Shown here: piece by piece, positions 25,154 to 34,131 of the stretch
Layout: each line of letters begins with the position of its first letter
How positions within the stretch are numbered: position 1 is the stretch's first letter
DNA from: Aequorivita sp.
GTDB taxonomy: Bacteria; Bacteroidota; Bacteroidia; Flavobacteriales; Flavobacteriaceae
Direction: 5' to 3'
Length of the DNA stretch: 64,000 nt
NCBI GenBank assembly: GCA_024637015.1
Contig: JAGXGE010000037.1
Coordinates: 34,195-98,194, forward strand
The notes under the pieces: model-generated
What the model saw: the letters and a program-made list of their open reading frames with translations, nothing else
Database searches by the model: none
What the model was told of the DNA's origin: nothing
Translations under genes and position numbers: made by a program

Positions 25154-26407
25154 ATGGATTACAGCATCATCATCATATTAACAATGCTCATTCTCTCCGC
25201 CTTTTTCTCGGGGATGGAGATTGCGTATGTTTCTTCAAATAAAATACATATTGAAATTGAAAAGAAGCAAAACAACTTCTTGTCAGGCATTCTTAAAAAA
25301 ATAACCAAACGCCCTTCAAAATTTATTGCAACTATGCTTGTGGGCAACAATATTGCCCTTGTTATTTATGGTTTTTTTATGGGCGACCTCTTAATGGAAT
25401 ACATCCCATTAGCTGGTTTTAGTGGCCTTTTGGTGCAAACCATAATTTCTACACTAATAATATTGATGACTGCGGAATTCCTTCCAAAGGTTTTCTTTCA
25501 AATCTACGCCAACAGTTTGGTGAAAATATTTGCCGTTCCTGCCTATTTTTTCTACGTACTTTTTTCATTGATTTCAGAATTTATTATTTGGATCTCTGAT
25601 TTGGTTCTAAAACTTATTTTTAAATCTGAAGGCGATACCGTTCAGCTTACTTTCAGTAAACTAGAACTTGGAAACTATATTTCGGAACAAATGGAAATTG
25701 CCGAAACCAAAGAGGAAATGGATTCGGAAATACAAATATTTCAAAACGCATTAGATTTTTCTGAAGTGAAATCACGCGAAGCCATGATTCCTCGGACTGA
25801 AGTTGTAGCAGTAGATATTGACACCACACCAAAAGAACTGGCCAAAATTTTCACCGAGACCGGCCTTTCAAAAATATTGATCTATAACGAAAACATAGAC
25901 GACATTCTTGGCTATGTTCATTCGTTTGAGCTTTTCAAAAAACCCGCAAACCTTAAAAAAGTTTTAATGCCCGTGGTTTTCGTTCCTGAAACTATGTTGG
26001 CAAAAGATGTGCTGAATATCCTCAGTAAAAAAAGAAAAAGCATCGCCGTGGTGATTGATGAATATGGTGGAACCAGCGGTATTATAACCGTTGAAGACAT
26101 TATTGAAGAACTTTTTGGAGATATTGAAGACGAGCACGATAGCATCGCGCTTATTGAAGAAGAATTAGGAAACGGACACTATAAATTTTCTGCGCGCTTG
26201 GAAGTAGATTACCTTAACGAAACCTACAAACTTAATCTTAAAGAAAGTGAAAACTACGAAACTCTTGGCGGACTTATCGTAAATCACACCGAGGAAATTC
26301 CAGATCAGGGCGAAACTGTTGAAATTGAGGATTATCTATTTACAATTCTTGAGGTTTCTAGCACAAAAATTGAACTTGTTGAAGTAAAAAACATCTCTGA
26401 AGATTAG
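25154..26407 (+). CDS. CNNM/CBS-pair membrane protein (hemolysin/CorC family)
   Basis: A 417-residue protein. Residues 1-150 form the CNNM (DUF21) transmembrane domain with FSGMEIAYVSSNKIHIE and LVGNNIALVIYG. Residues about 200-330 form the CBS pair, starting around REAMIPRTEVVAVD and including IAVVIDEYGGTSGIITVEDI. The C terminus is a transporter-associated (CorC_HlyC) domain. Family members are implicated in magnesium or divalent cation export; the hemolysin name is historical. It resembles the flavobacterial GldE family too, but no gliding genes are adjacent, so the general name is preferred. Confidence 0.9.
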   Translation: MDYSIIIILTMLILSAFFSGMEIAYVSSNKIHIEIEKKQNNFLSGILKKITKRPSKFIATMLVGNNIALVIYGFFMGDLLMEYIPLAGFSGLLVQTIISTLIILMTAEFLPKVFFQIYANSLVKIFAVPAYFFYVLFSLISEFIIWISDLVLKLIFKSEGDTVQLTFSKLELGNYISEQMEIAETKEEMDSEIQIFQNALDFSEVKSREAMIPRTEVVAVDIDTTPKELAKIFTETGLSKILIYNENIDDILGYVHSFELFKKPANLKKVLMPVVFVPETMLAKDVLNILSKKRKSIAVVIDEYGGTSGIITVEDIIEELFGDIEDEHDSIALIEEELGNGHYKFSARLEVDYLNETYKLNLKESENYETLGGLIVNHTEEIPDQGETVEIEDYLFTILEVSSTKIELVEVKNISED

Positions 26408-26496
26408 ATTTTCAATTATTCCTCACTTTTTTCGATTTACTTTTTTATTAATGGGATGAAAATGCTATTTTCGCCACCTATAAATTTGAACATCAA

Positions 26497-28614
26497 ATGG
26501 CAATTTTAAACAGTATTAGAAAAAGAGGGATATTTCTTATCCTAATTATAGCAATGGCTCTTTTCGCCTTTATTTTAAGCGACGTCTTAACCAAAGGCAG
26601 TAGTGGCCCAAAAGGACAGGATAACATTGCCACTGTAAATGGCACAGATATTTCCAGACAAAGCTTTATGGAAGAAGTAGAAGCCACTCAGCGAAACATG
26701 GGACCAAATTCCAATGCCACACAGGCCATGAATATGGTTTGGGACAGAGAGTTGCGCCGTGTAATTATGGAAGAGCAGATTGAAAAGGCTGGCATCACTG
26801 TTGAAAAAGCACAAATAGACAACGCTCTTAAATCTTCTTTAGCCAACAATCCAACATTCCTAAATGATGCTGGACAAGTTGATGATGGCAAAATCCAAGA
26901 ATATATCGCCAGCATCAAAGCCTCTTCTCCAGAAATGTACATGCAATGGCTAACATTTGAAGAACAAACCGCAAATGGCGTTCTTCAAACCACTTATTAC
27001 AATATGATAAAAGGGGGGTTGCGTACCACAATTCTTGAAGGAGAACAAGAATATCATTTTCAGAATGACAACATAAACTTCAACTTTGTTTTGATTCCTT
27101 ACGGTAAAATTTCCGATGAAGACGTAAAGGTTTCCGACGAAGAAATTAAAAAATATGTAGCCGCACACCCCAACGATTTTCAAGTAGAAGCTCAGGCAGA
27201 TATGCAGTATGTTTTTTTCTCAGAAAAACCTTCTGAATCTGATGTTGAGGAGGCCAGAACAGCTACTAATGTTTTACTTGACAATAAATTAGAATTCAAC
27301 CAAGACACAAAAAGCAACGACACTATTTTAGGTTTCAGAAATACAAAGAACTACGAAGAGTTCGTAAATGCCAACTCAGATGTACCTTACTACGATCGTT
27401 GGATGTTTAAAAAAGAACTTCCCCAAACCTTTGCAGACACGCTTATCAATCTTAACCAAGGTGACATTTACGGACCTTTCAAAGTAGATAATTCCTTTTA
27501 TATTTCTAAAGTACTTGACACTAAAAAAATGCCAGATTCTGCCGAGTCAAAACACATTTTAATCCGTTATGTTGGCACTATGCGTGCTCCTGAAACGGTA
27601 ACCAGAACTAAGGAAGAAGCTCAAAAATTGGCTGATAGCATTTTGGGCGTTGTTAAAAAGGACAAATCTAAGTTTGCTGCACTTGCAACAGAATTTTCTG
27701 ATGACAGCTCCAAAGACAATGGTGGTGATCTTGGAAGTTCAACTCCTGGAAGAATGGTACCTCCATTTGACAAATTCATTTTCAATAACTCAGAAGGCAC
27801 TATCGGCGTTGTAGAAACCGATTTTGGATTTCACGTTGTTGAAGTTGGCAAACAGTCTGAACCCAAAAAAGCAATTAAACTCGCTACAGTTGTAAAAACA
27901 ATTGAACCTTCAGAGAAGACAATCAACCAAGTATTTTCAGATGCTTCAAAATTTGAAGTTGCCGTTGATAAAGGCGACTTTGAAGAATTGGCAAAAGCTC
28001 AAAACCTTGAGATAAAACCCGTTAATAAGCTAGGGAATATGGACGCAAATATTCCTGGAATAGGCGCTAATCGCACCATTGTTAACTGGGTCTTCAATGA
28101 AGATACTAAGATAGGTGACACTAAGCGTTTCAGCGTGACTGACGGTTATGTTATTGCTCAGGTTACCGATAAAAACCCCAAAGGTTTAATGAGCGTTGCT
28201 GATGCTTCCGCAACGGTAACCCCTATTTTACGTAATGAGAAAAAAGCTAAAAAAATTCGAGAATCGATTTCTGGAACAACTCTTGAAGAAATTGCAAAGA
28301 ATCAGAATGTAACCGTACAAACTGCTTCTGGTGTAAGTATGGCAAACCCAGTTATTGCAGGTGCTAACAACGAACCTAAAGTTGTTGGTATCGCTTTTGG
28401 AACAAAACCTGGAGAAACCACAGAGTTAATTGACGGAAAAAGTGGTGTATATAAAGTGAAAACGACTGCTTTCAATCCAGCACCAAAACTTGAATCGTAC
28501 GTTAATTATGCGAACCAAATGAGCACCAAAGCGATCCCATCAGCTCAAAGTGCAGTTTATAACGCATTAAAAAAGCAAGCCGATATTGAAGATAACCGCG
28601 CTACTTTCTATTAA
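26497..28614 (+). CDS. PpiD/SurA-like membrane-anchored peptidyl-prolyl isomerase
   Basis: A 705-residue protein anchored by one N-terminal helix (residues 12-29, IFLILIIAMALFAFILSDV). It then has a SurA_N-like helical chaperone region (NGTDISRQSFMEEVEATQRN) and a parvulin domain at about residues 350-455 (SKHILIRYVG, GGDLGSSTPGRMVPPFDKF, VVETDFGFHVVEVG). It acts in the periplasm on newly exported and outer-membrane proteins. The length is typical of Bacteroidota PpiD-like proteins. It stands after the CNNM gene with a 90-base spacer and a terminator behind it. Confidence 0.92.
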   Translation: MAILNSIRKRGIFLILIIAMALFAFILSDVLTKGSSGPKGQDNIATVNGTDISRQSFMEEVEATQRNMGPNSNATQAMNMVWDRELRRVIMEEQIEKAGITVEKAQIDNALKSSLANNPTFLNDAGQVDDGKIQEYIASIKASSPEMYMQWLTFEEQTANGVLQTTYYNMIKGGLRTTILEGEQEYHFQNDNINFNFVLIPYGKISDEDVKVSDEEIKKYVAAHPNDFQVEAQADMQYVFFSEKPSESDVEEARTATNVLLDNKLEFNQDTKSNDTILGFRNTKNYEEFVNANSDVPYYDRWMFKKELPQTFADTLINLNQGDIYGPFKVDNSFYISKVLDTKKMPDSAESKHILIRYVGTMRAPETVTRTKEEAQKLADSILGVVKKDKSKFAALATEFSDDSSKDNGGDLGSSTPGRMVPPFDKFIFNNSEGTIGVVETDFGFHVVEVGKQSEPKKAIKLATVVKTIEPSEKTINQVFSDASKFEVAVDKGDFEELAKAQNLEIKPVNKLGNMDANIPGIGANRTIVNWVFNEDTKIGDTKRFSVTDGYVIAQVTDKNPKGLMSVADASATVTPILRNEKKAKKIRESISGTTLEEIAKNQNVTVQTASGVSMANPVIAGANNEPKVVGIAFGTKPGETTELIDGKSGVYKVKTTAFNPAPKLESYVNYANQMSTKAIPSAQSAVYNALKKQADIEDNRATFY

Positions 28615-28635
28615 TAGTTCAGAAAACCTTTCATT

Positions 28636-28669
28636 AAAGCCTTGTTATAAATTTATAACAAGGCTTTTT
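28636..28669 (+). terminator. Intrinsic terminator after the PpiD-like gene
   Basis: AAAGCCTTGTTATAA (28636-28650) pairs perfectly with TTATAACAAGGCTTT (28653-28667), followed by TT and a T-rich stretch. Confidence 0.88.
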
Positions 28670-28748
28670 CTTTGAAACTCATTTCAGAATACTTTAGAAA
28701 ACAGAAAATATCCCTTATTTTTAAAGGATATTTTTTAAATAAAATAAA

Positions 28749-29654
28749 ATGATCAACGACGAAATAATAAAAGCACTTGAAGACAAATATACCAACCTTG
28801 GCGAAAACCCAGAGACTTATCTCAACGGGCTTTTACAAGCCAAACCAATAACCTATTGGGACTATATTCAAGTGGACACCTTGCTTAGCCTTCAGAAAAC
28901 CCGGACTGATTTTAAGGATGAAGAAATATTTGTGATGTACCATCAAGTTACTGAGCTAACCTTGAAAATGATGATTCACGAAATAAAACAACTTTCTGAA
29001 GGAGAAAACATTTCCGAAGAAATTTGGTTGACAAAATTAGACCGATTAAAAAGATACACTCGAATGCTCATTACCAGTTTCGATATAATGAAAGACGGTA
29101 TGAGCTATGAAGACTATAACATTTTTCGCGCTACCCTCACACCTGCCAGTGGTTTCCAAAGTGCACAGTTCAGAATTTTGGAACTCTACAGCACGAGACT
29201 TGAAAATCTCATAAATTCCGAAGGAAATGAAAGATTACCCCAAAATCCAACTACTGATGATTATTTTAAACATATTTATTGGAAAGACGCCGGATTGAAT
29301 CGCAAAACCGGAAAGATGACGCTTACGCTAAAGCTTTTCATTGAAAAATATGAAAATGATTTCAAGAATCTATCAGAAAAAGTAAAAGGGAAAACTCTTG
29401 AAGAACGGGTTGCGCAAATGGAAAACCCCTCAAAAGAACTTAAAGAAAAACTACAACAATTTGATCATTTTTACAATGTAGCGTGGCCTTTGGTACATTT
29501 AGACACTGCAAATCATTATTTAAACAGCAAAGGAGAAAACAAAACTGCTACGGGTGGTTCTGAATGGAAAAAATACCTGCATCCAAAATATCAGCAGCGC
29601 AAATTTTTCCCAGAGTTATGGACGGATGAAGAAATCGCGAATTGGGGAGAATAA
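28749..29654 (+). CDS. Tryptophan 2,3-dioxygenase family protein
   Basis: A 301-residue, all-helical heme dioxygenase that opens the indole ring of tryptophan to N-formylkynurenine. Visible motifs are TYWDYIQVDTLLSLQ, the substrate-site YHQVTELTLKMMIHEI (catalytic His), FDIMKDGMSYEDYNIFRATL, SGFQSAQFR, and a C-terminal VHLDTANHYL with TGGSEWKKYL, where TGGS is the substrate-binding loop and the His of NHYL is a candidate heme ligand. The sequence is divergent from the classic bacterial enzyme but conserved in flavobacteria. The gene begins tryptophan breakdown, in contrast to the biosynthetic operon 10 kb upstream. Confidence 0.88.
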   Translation: MINDEIIKALEDKYTNLGENPETYLNGLLQAKPITYWDYIQVDTLLSLQKTRTDFKDEEIFVMYHQVTELTLKMMIHEIKQLSEGENISEEIWLTKLDRLKRYTRMLITSFDIMKDGMSYEDYNIFRATLTPASGFQSAQFRILELYSTRLENLINSEGNERLPQNPTTDDYFKHIYWKDAGLNRKTGKMTLTLKLFIEKYENDFKNLSEKVKGKTLEERVAQMENPSKELKEKLQQFDHFYNVAWPLVHLDTANHYLNSKGENKTATGGSEWKKYLHPKYQQRKFFPELWTDEEIANWGE

Positions 29655-29673
29655 CCAATCAGTCTTTAAAAAA

Positions 29674-30426
29674 ATGAAATATATCTCCGCACTTTTTCTA
29701 ATTTTTGCTTCCTTTACTGCACAATCTCAAATTCTGAATGCCGAATCCTTAAGAAAAGTAACCGATACTTCTGGTTTTTCAGGTTCTGCTAGTCTTAATT
29801 TTTCTGTAAAACGTGATGTAAACGACTACCTTGGCGCTAGTTCCAGCATTCATATTCAGTATAAAATGAACAAACATTTGGTCTTGCTGAAAAACGATAT
29901 AGAATTTCAGAAAATTGAAAGCAACCAATTTGAAAATGCGGGTATAGCACATCTTCGCTACAACTACCGTTTTCACTCACGCATTGCTTGGGAAATATTT
30001 ACACAGGCACAATATAACAAATTATCAAAAATAGAATTTAGAGGACTTGTGGGTACCGGTCCACGTTTTAAGGTGACAACTTCGGAAAAGTATAAATTCT
30101 ATCTCGGCACTCATATAATGTATGAATACGAAGAGCTCAGCGATGGCATTACCCCCATTCAAAGAGATTTTAGAAGCACTTCCTACCTTTCCTTCAGCTT
30201 ATATCCAACAAAAACCGTAAGTCTTATCAGCACTACTTATTATCAGCCAAAAATTAAAGATTTTGGCGACTATCGCTTTTCCAATCAAAGTTCACTGCTG
30301 ATCGATGTTTTTGAAAACTTCGCATTCAAGACTTCCTATACTTTTATTTACGATGAAACTCCGGCGGTAGGAATTCCAAATTCACAGTATAATCTTGAAA
30401 GTGGGTTTGTTTATTCTTTTGACTAA
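29674..30426 (+). CDS. DUF481 outer-membrane protein
   Basis: A 250-residue protein with a signal peptide (residues 1-18, FTAQSQ) and repeated beta-strand pairs such as SGSASLNFSVKRDVNDYLG and HLRYNYRFHSRIAWEIFTQ, a pattern of DUF481/YdiY-like barrels. The start at 29674 gives the signal peptide; a longer frame overlapping the dioxygenase gene is a shadow. It lies 19 bases after the dioxygenase stop and may be co-transcribed. Function unknown. Confidence 0.8.
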   Translation: MKYISALFLIFASFTAQSQILNAESLRKVTDTSGFSGSASLNFSVKRDVNDYLGASSSIHIQYKMNKHLVLLKNDIEFQKIESNQFENAGIAHLRYNYRFHSRIAWEIFTQAQYNKLSKIEFRGLVGTGPRFKVTTSEKYKFYLGTHIMYEYEELSDGITPIQRDFRSTSYLSFSLYPTKTVSLISTTYYQPKIKDFGDYRFSNQSSLLIDVFENFAFKTSYTFIYDETPAVGIPNSQYNLESGFVYSFD

Positions 30427-30541
30427 AAGTTTAAAAAAATCATGTAAGCAATTTCTTTTTTAATTGACTACTTATCTATATTTACCATTATTGAAAAACC
30501 ATAATGGCTTCAATTTCGTAACTACTAAATAAAGTAAACCA

Positions 30542-30880
30542 ATGGCATCCAATAATTATTATGATCCCGCTGACCTTAGAAAATTTGGAAACATAACCGA
30601 ATGGAGCAAAGAGCTCGGCGATAAGTTTTTTGATTACTACGGAAAAGTATTTGAAGAAGGCGCACTCACAGCCCGTGAAAAAGCTTTAATCGCACTCGCG
30701 GTATCCCATACCGAACAATGTCCATATTGCATAGATGCTTACACAAAAGACACCCTGCAACGAGGTATAACTAAAGAAGAAATGATGGAAGCAATACATG
30801 TGGGCGCAGCAATAAAAAGTGGTGCAACGCTGGTTCACGGCGTGATGATGATGAACAAAGTGAATAAATTGGAAATGTAG
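30542..30880 (+). CDS. Arsenosugar-cluster AhpD-like (carboxymuconolactone decarboxylase fold) protein
   Basis: A 112-residue AhpD-fold protein with the redox motif CPYC in SHTEQCPYCIDAYTKDTL and downstream His residues (IHVGAAIKSGATLVHGVMM). The relay CxxC is that of alkylhydroperoxidase-like enzymes. Close relatives are annotated as arsenosugar biosynthesis-associated peroxidase-like proteins because they neighbour ArsS. A role in thiol/disulfide or peroxide chemistry around the arsenic intermediates is likely but unproven. It starts the cluster and lies 72 bases before arsS. A hairpin CCATTAT/ATAATGG sits about 35 bases before it. Confidence 0.85.
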   Translation: MASNNYYDPADLRKFGNITEWSKELGDKFFDYYGKVFEEGALTAREKALIALAVSHTEQCPYCIDAYTKDTLQRGITKEEMMEAIHVGAAIKSGATLVHGVMMMNKVNKLEM

Positions 30881-30952
30881 CCACAAGATTTTAGAGTCGA
30901 GATTTACTTCTTCCAATCAAAACCCATTTCCCTTACAATTTGAAATACATTT

Positions 30953-32029
30953 ATGCTGAAAGAGAAAAAGAAAAAACAACAATCCCTTCATAAACGTCAC
31001 AGTGATCTTGCCGTGGCAAACAAACAACTCGAAAAACTTTCCAATGGCATCTTTGCTAATGGTGAGCTTCCCCTTTTTTCTGAAAAAATAAAGGAAACGG
31101 ATCATTTTCCGCTTCGTCCAAATAAACTGGAAATACTGCAAATAAACGTGGGTTATATGTGCAACCAAGTTTGCGAACATTGCCACGTTGATGCCGGACC
31201 GGACCGGAAGGAAATTATGACCCGCGAAACGATGGAGCAGTGTTTGGAAGTTATTCGAAACACTGGCGCACATACCTTGGATCTCACTGGTGGCGCCCCA
31301 GAAATGAACCCAGATTTTCGTTGGTTTGTGGATGAAGCGAGCAAAGCCGGAATCAAGGATTTTATTGTTAGGAGCAATCTTACCATAATTCGCGCCAACA
31401 AAAAATATTACGATTTGCCAGAGTTTTTCAAAAACCACAACGTACATGTAGTAAGCAGCATGCCGCACTGGACGCGAGGAAAAACCGATAAACAAAGAGG
31501 CGAAGGCGTTTTTGACCTATCCATTAAAGCATTGCAGGAATTGAATGCTGAGGGTTATGGAATGCCAGACAGCGATCTGCGTTTGGATTTGGTTTACAAC
31601 CCAAGCGGTGCATTTTTACCAGGCGACCAAGCCAGTATGGAAAAAGAATTTAAACACGCTTTACTTGAAGATTTTGGAATACATTTCCACAATCTTTTCG
31701 CCATTACAAACCTTCCCGTTTCAAGATTTTTGGATTATTTGATTGCTTCAGAAAATTATGAAGACTATATGTATTCATTGGTTGAAGCATACAATCCCGC
31801 AGCAGTTAAAAATGTGATGTGTAGAAACACCATTTCCATTAGCTGGGATGGCTATCTATACGATTGCGATTTCAATCAAATGTTGGAATTGAAAGTTGCC
31901 AGTAAAATCCAACATATTTCAGAATACAACGAAGATATTTTAAACGATAGAAAAATTATAATTTCACAACATTGCTACGGATGTACCGCCGGCGCTGGAA
32001 GTAGCTGCCAAGGTGCCATAGCAGACTGA
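30953..32029 (+). CDS. arsS: Arsenosugar biosynthesis radical SAM enzyme ArsS
   Basis: A 358-residue radical SAM protein. The [4Fe-4S] cluster motif is CNQVCEHC (Cys70, 74, 77) within INVGYMCNQVCEHCHVDAGP. LDLTGGAPEMNPDFRWFVD is the SAM-binding GGE-like segment. The C terminus is cysteine-rich, with MCRNTISISWDGYLYDCDFN and HCYGCTAGAGSSCQG (Cys341, 344, 352), probably ligating a second cluster. In cyanobacteria ArsS joins a 5'-deoxyadenosyl group to dimethylarsinous acid, giving the adenosyl precursor of arsenosugars. The flavobacterial gene lies among arsM, PNP and glycosyltransferase genes, which supports the same reaction. Confidence 0.92.
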   Translation: MLKEKKKKQQSLHKRHSDLAVANKQLEKLSNGIFANGELPLFSEKIKETDHFPLRPNKLEILQINVGYMCNQVCEHCHVDAGPDRKEIMTRETMEQCLEVIRNTGAHTLDLTGGAPEMNPDFRWFVDEASKAGIKDFIVRSNLTIIRANKKYYDLPEFFKNHNVHVVSSMPHWTRGKTDKQRGEGVFDLSIKALQELNAEGYGMPDSDLRLDLVYNPSGAFLPGDQASMEKEFKHALLEDFGIHFHNLFAITNLPVSRFLDYLIASENYEDYMYSLVEAYNPAAVKNVMCRNTISISWDGYLYDCDFNQMLELKVASKIQHISEYNEDILNDRKIIISQHCYGCTAGAGSSCQGAIAD

Positions 32030-32081
32030 TTTAATTAATAGTTAACATGACCTTTTGAAACATTCCGACTTGAACCTTATT

Positions 32082-32582
32082 ATGAAATCAACACTATTAT
32101 TTATTTTATTCTTCTTTTTCATTATTCCAATACAGGCTCAAAAAGGTTTGGACCATCTTCTGCAAACCTATAACACGGCGAGTATTCCATATATTTCGGT
32201 AGAAGAATTGCGAATGTTACAAATGAACGATTCCATTGTTATTTTGGACGCGAGAGAATCAAAGGAGTTTAACGTTAGTCACATTGCGTCCGCTAAAAAC
32301 GTTGGTTTCAACGATTTCTCCTCCGAAGATAAACAACTTCAAAATCTAAATAAAAACATACCTGTGGTGGTTTATTGTTCGTTGGGAATCCGTTCCGAAG
32401 AGATTGGCGAAAAATTGAAAAAAGCCGGTTTTACCAATATAAAAAATCTTTACGGTGGTATCTTTGAATGGAAAAACAAGAATTATCCAGTTATTGATTC
32501 TACCGGAATTGAAACTGAAAACGTGCATACTTATTCAAAAATGTGGAGCAAGTATCTGCACGCCGGAAATCCTGTTTATTAA
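32082..32582 (+). CDS. Exported rhodanese-like protein of the arsenosugar cluster
   Basis: A 166-residue protein with a signal peptide (ending IQAQ) and one rhodanese domain with VILDARESKEFNVSHIASAK and the active-site loop VVYCSLGIRSEEIG. A C-terminal tail of about 30 residues (TYSKMWSKYLHAGNPVY) follows the fold. The ATG at 32082 gives the signal peptide. It follows arsS by 52 bases. Sulfur transfer to arsenic species, giving thio-arsenosugars, is one possible role; this is only inference from position. Confidence 0.85.
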   Translation: MKSTLLFILFFFFIIPIQAQKGLDHLLQTYNTASIPYISVEELRMLQMNDSIVILDARESKEFNVSHIASAKNVGFNDFSSEDKQLQNLNKNIPVVVYCSLGIRSEEIGEKLKKAGFTNIKNLYGGIFEWKNKNYPVIDSTGIETENVHTYSKMWSKYLHAGNPVY

Positions 32583-32606
32583 ATACTGAAAATTTATTAC
32601 TGAAAA

Positions 32607-33299
32607 ATGGGCTTACTTTCCTCAAAAGACACAAGCGGTGACAATGAAATGGCTTTCGATTTTCATTTTCCCACTTCAAAAAAAGCACTGATTATTTTTA
32701 CGCGAAACCCCGAATTGGGAAAGGTAAAAACTCGTTTAGCAAAAACAGTTGGCGACGAAAGTGCATTGAAAATCTATAAATTTCTGCTGAACCATACCAT
32801 AGAAATCACTGAAAAATTAAACGTAGATAAATATGTTTTTTATTCTGAAAACATTTATCGGGATGATATTTGGAACCCGGATATTTTTAGAAAAAAATTA
32901 CAAAATGGTGATGATTTGGGCGAAAAGATGAACAATGCTTTTACCGAAATTTTTGGAATGGGTTATGAAAAAGCGTTAATTATTGGCAGTGATATATTTG
33001 ATTTAAACAAAAAAGATTTGGATAACGCCTTTGATGAGTTACAAGAAAATTCTTTTGTGATCGGCCCCGCAACCGATGGCGGCTATTATTTATTGGGAAT
33101 GAAGAAACTTAATTCTGAGATTTTTCAAAATAAAAAATGGGGTACAAATACCGTTTTGGAAGACACGATTAATGATCTAAAAAACAAAAAATACATTTTA
33201 TTGGAAGAACGAAACGACATAGATTATTATGAAGACATCAAAGAAGTTGATGCTTTTCAAAAATTTTTACCACCCTATTTAGACAAAAACTTTTTATAA
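32607..33299 (+). CDS. TIGR04282-type arsenosugar cluster transferase (DUF2064, GT-A/nucleotidyltransferase fold)
   Basis: A 230-residue cytosolic GT-A-fold protein. The N-terminal ALIIFTRNPELGKVKTRLAK carries the G-x-V-K-T-R-L motif of the nucleotide-binding loop, and ALIIGSDIFDLNKKDLDNAF with FVIGPATDGGYYLLGMKK are the diagnostic metal- and sugar-side motifs of DUF2064/TIGR04282. The family is labelled an arsenosugar glycosyltransferase from co-occurrence with arsS. The fold is equally close to MobA/CofC-like nucleotidyltransferases, so it could instead activate the sugar 1-phosphate made by the adjacent phosphorylase. It ends 4 bases before that gene. Confidence 0.87.
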   Translation: MGLLSSKDTSGDNEMAFDFHFPTSKKALIIFTRNPELGKVKTRLAKTVGDESALKIYKFLLNHTIEITEKLNVDKYVFYSENIYRDDIWNPDIFRKKLQNGDDLGEKMNNAFTEIFGMGYEKALIIGSDIFDLNKKDLDNAFDELQENSFVIGPATDGGYYLLGMKKLNSEIFQNKKWGTNTVLEDTINDLKNKKYILLEERNDIDYYEDIKEVDAFQKFLPPYLDKNFL

Positions 33300-33303
33300 A
33301 ATT

Positions 33304-34122
33304 ATGAGCGCTATAAAATATATTGAAGAAGCAGTAGCTTATCTTCAACAAAAAGGATTTGAAAAACCCGAAGTCGGAATCATCCTCGGAACAGGTCTCG
33401 AAAAATTAATTGAAAACATAGCAATTGAAGCAGAAGTAAGCTACAACCATATCCCAAATTTCCCTACAGCAACGGTAGAGTTTCACAAAGGAAAATTAAT
33501 TTACGGCACCCTTGAAGGAAAAAAAGTGGTGCTTATGCAAGGTCGTTTCCATGTTTATGAGGGCTATTCACTTCAGGACGTTACCTTTCCTGTACGCGTA
33601 ATGCATCTTTTAGGAATCAAGCATTTATTGGTGAGTAATGCTTCTGGAGCGATAAATCTAAACTTCAAAAAAGGAGAGATTATGCTTATTGATGACCATA
33701 TCAACCTACAAGGAAACTCCCCCCTCGCCTTCCGGGGTGTCGAAAAAATGGGCGAACGTTTTGTGGATATGAGCGCTCCATACAATCCCGAAATGAATAA
33801 AAAACTGGAACTAATTGCTTCCGAAAAAAATATAAAACTACACAAAGGGGTTTACGCCAGCGTAGTTGGCCCACAACTGGAAACTCGAGCGGAATACCGA
33901 TACCTAAAAATTATTGGAGCCGATGCTGTGGGAATGAGCACAGTGCCAGAGATTATTGTTGCCAATCACTTAGGATTGCCCGTTTCGGCGATTTCAATCC
34001 TTACCGATGAATGTGATCCAGACAATTTGAAACCTGTCAATATCGAAGAAATAATTGCAATTGCCGCCAAAGCGGAACCTGATATGATTATACTGTTTAC
34101 CCATTTGATCAAACAACTTTAA
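33304..34122 (+). CDS. Purine-nucleoside phosphorylase (trimeric class I)
   Basis: A 272-residue PNP. It has the phosphate-binding ILGTGLEKLIEN, MQGRFHVYEGYSLQDVTFPV, the base-side VSNASGAINLNFKKGE and GPQLETRAEYRYLKIIGADAVGMS split over the ribose/purine site, and ILTDECDPDN. General enzymes of this family cleave inosine and guanosine to a base and ribose 1-phosphate. In this operon the likely substrate is the 5'-deoxy-5'-dimethylarsinoyl adenosine made by ArsS, which would yield adenine and the arsenosugar 1-phosphate. It is placed between the DUF2064 transferase and arsM genes with 4- and 9-base spacers. Confidence 0.9.
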   Translation: MSAIKYIEEAVAYLQQKGFEKPEVGIILGTGLEKLIENIAIEAEVSYNHIPNFPTATVEFHKGKLIYGTLEGKKVVLMQGRFHVYEGYSLQDVTFPVRVMHLLGIKHLLVSNASGAINLNFKKGEIMLIDDHINLQGNSPLAFRGVEKMGERFVDMSAPYNPEMNKKLELIASEKNIKLHKGVYASVVGPQLETRAEYRYLKIIGADAVGMSTVPEIIVANHLGLPVSAISILTDECDPDNLKPVNIEEIIAIAAKAEPDMIILFTHLIKQL

Positions 34123-34131
34123 AATTAGACT

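Noticed and set aside
29554..29673. Extended start of the DUF481 gene inside the dioxygenase gene
   Set aside because: It hides the signal peptide and overlaps a well-supported gene in another frame.
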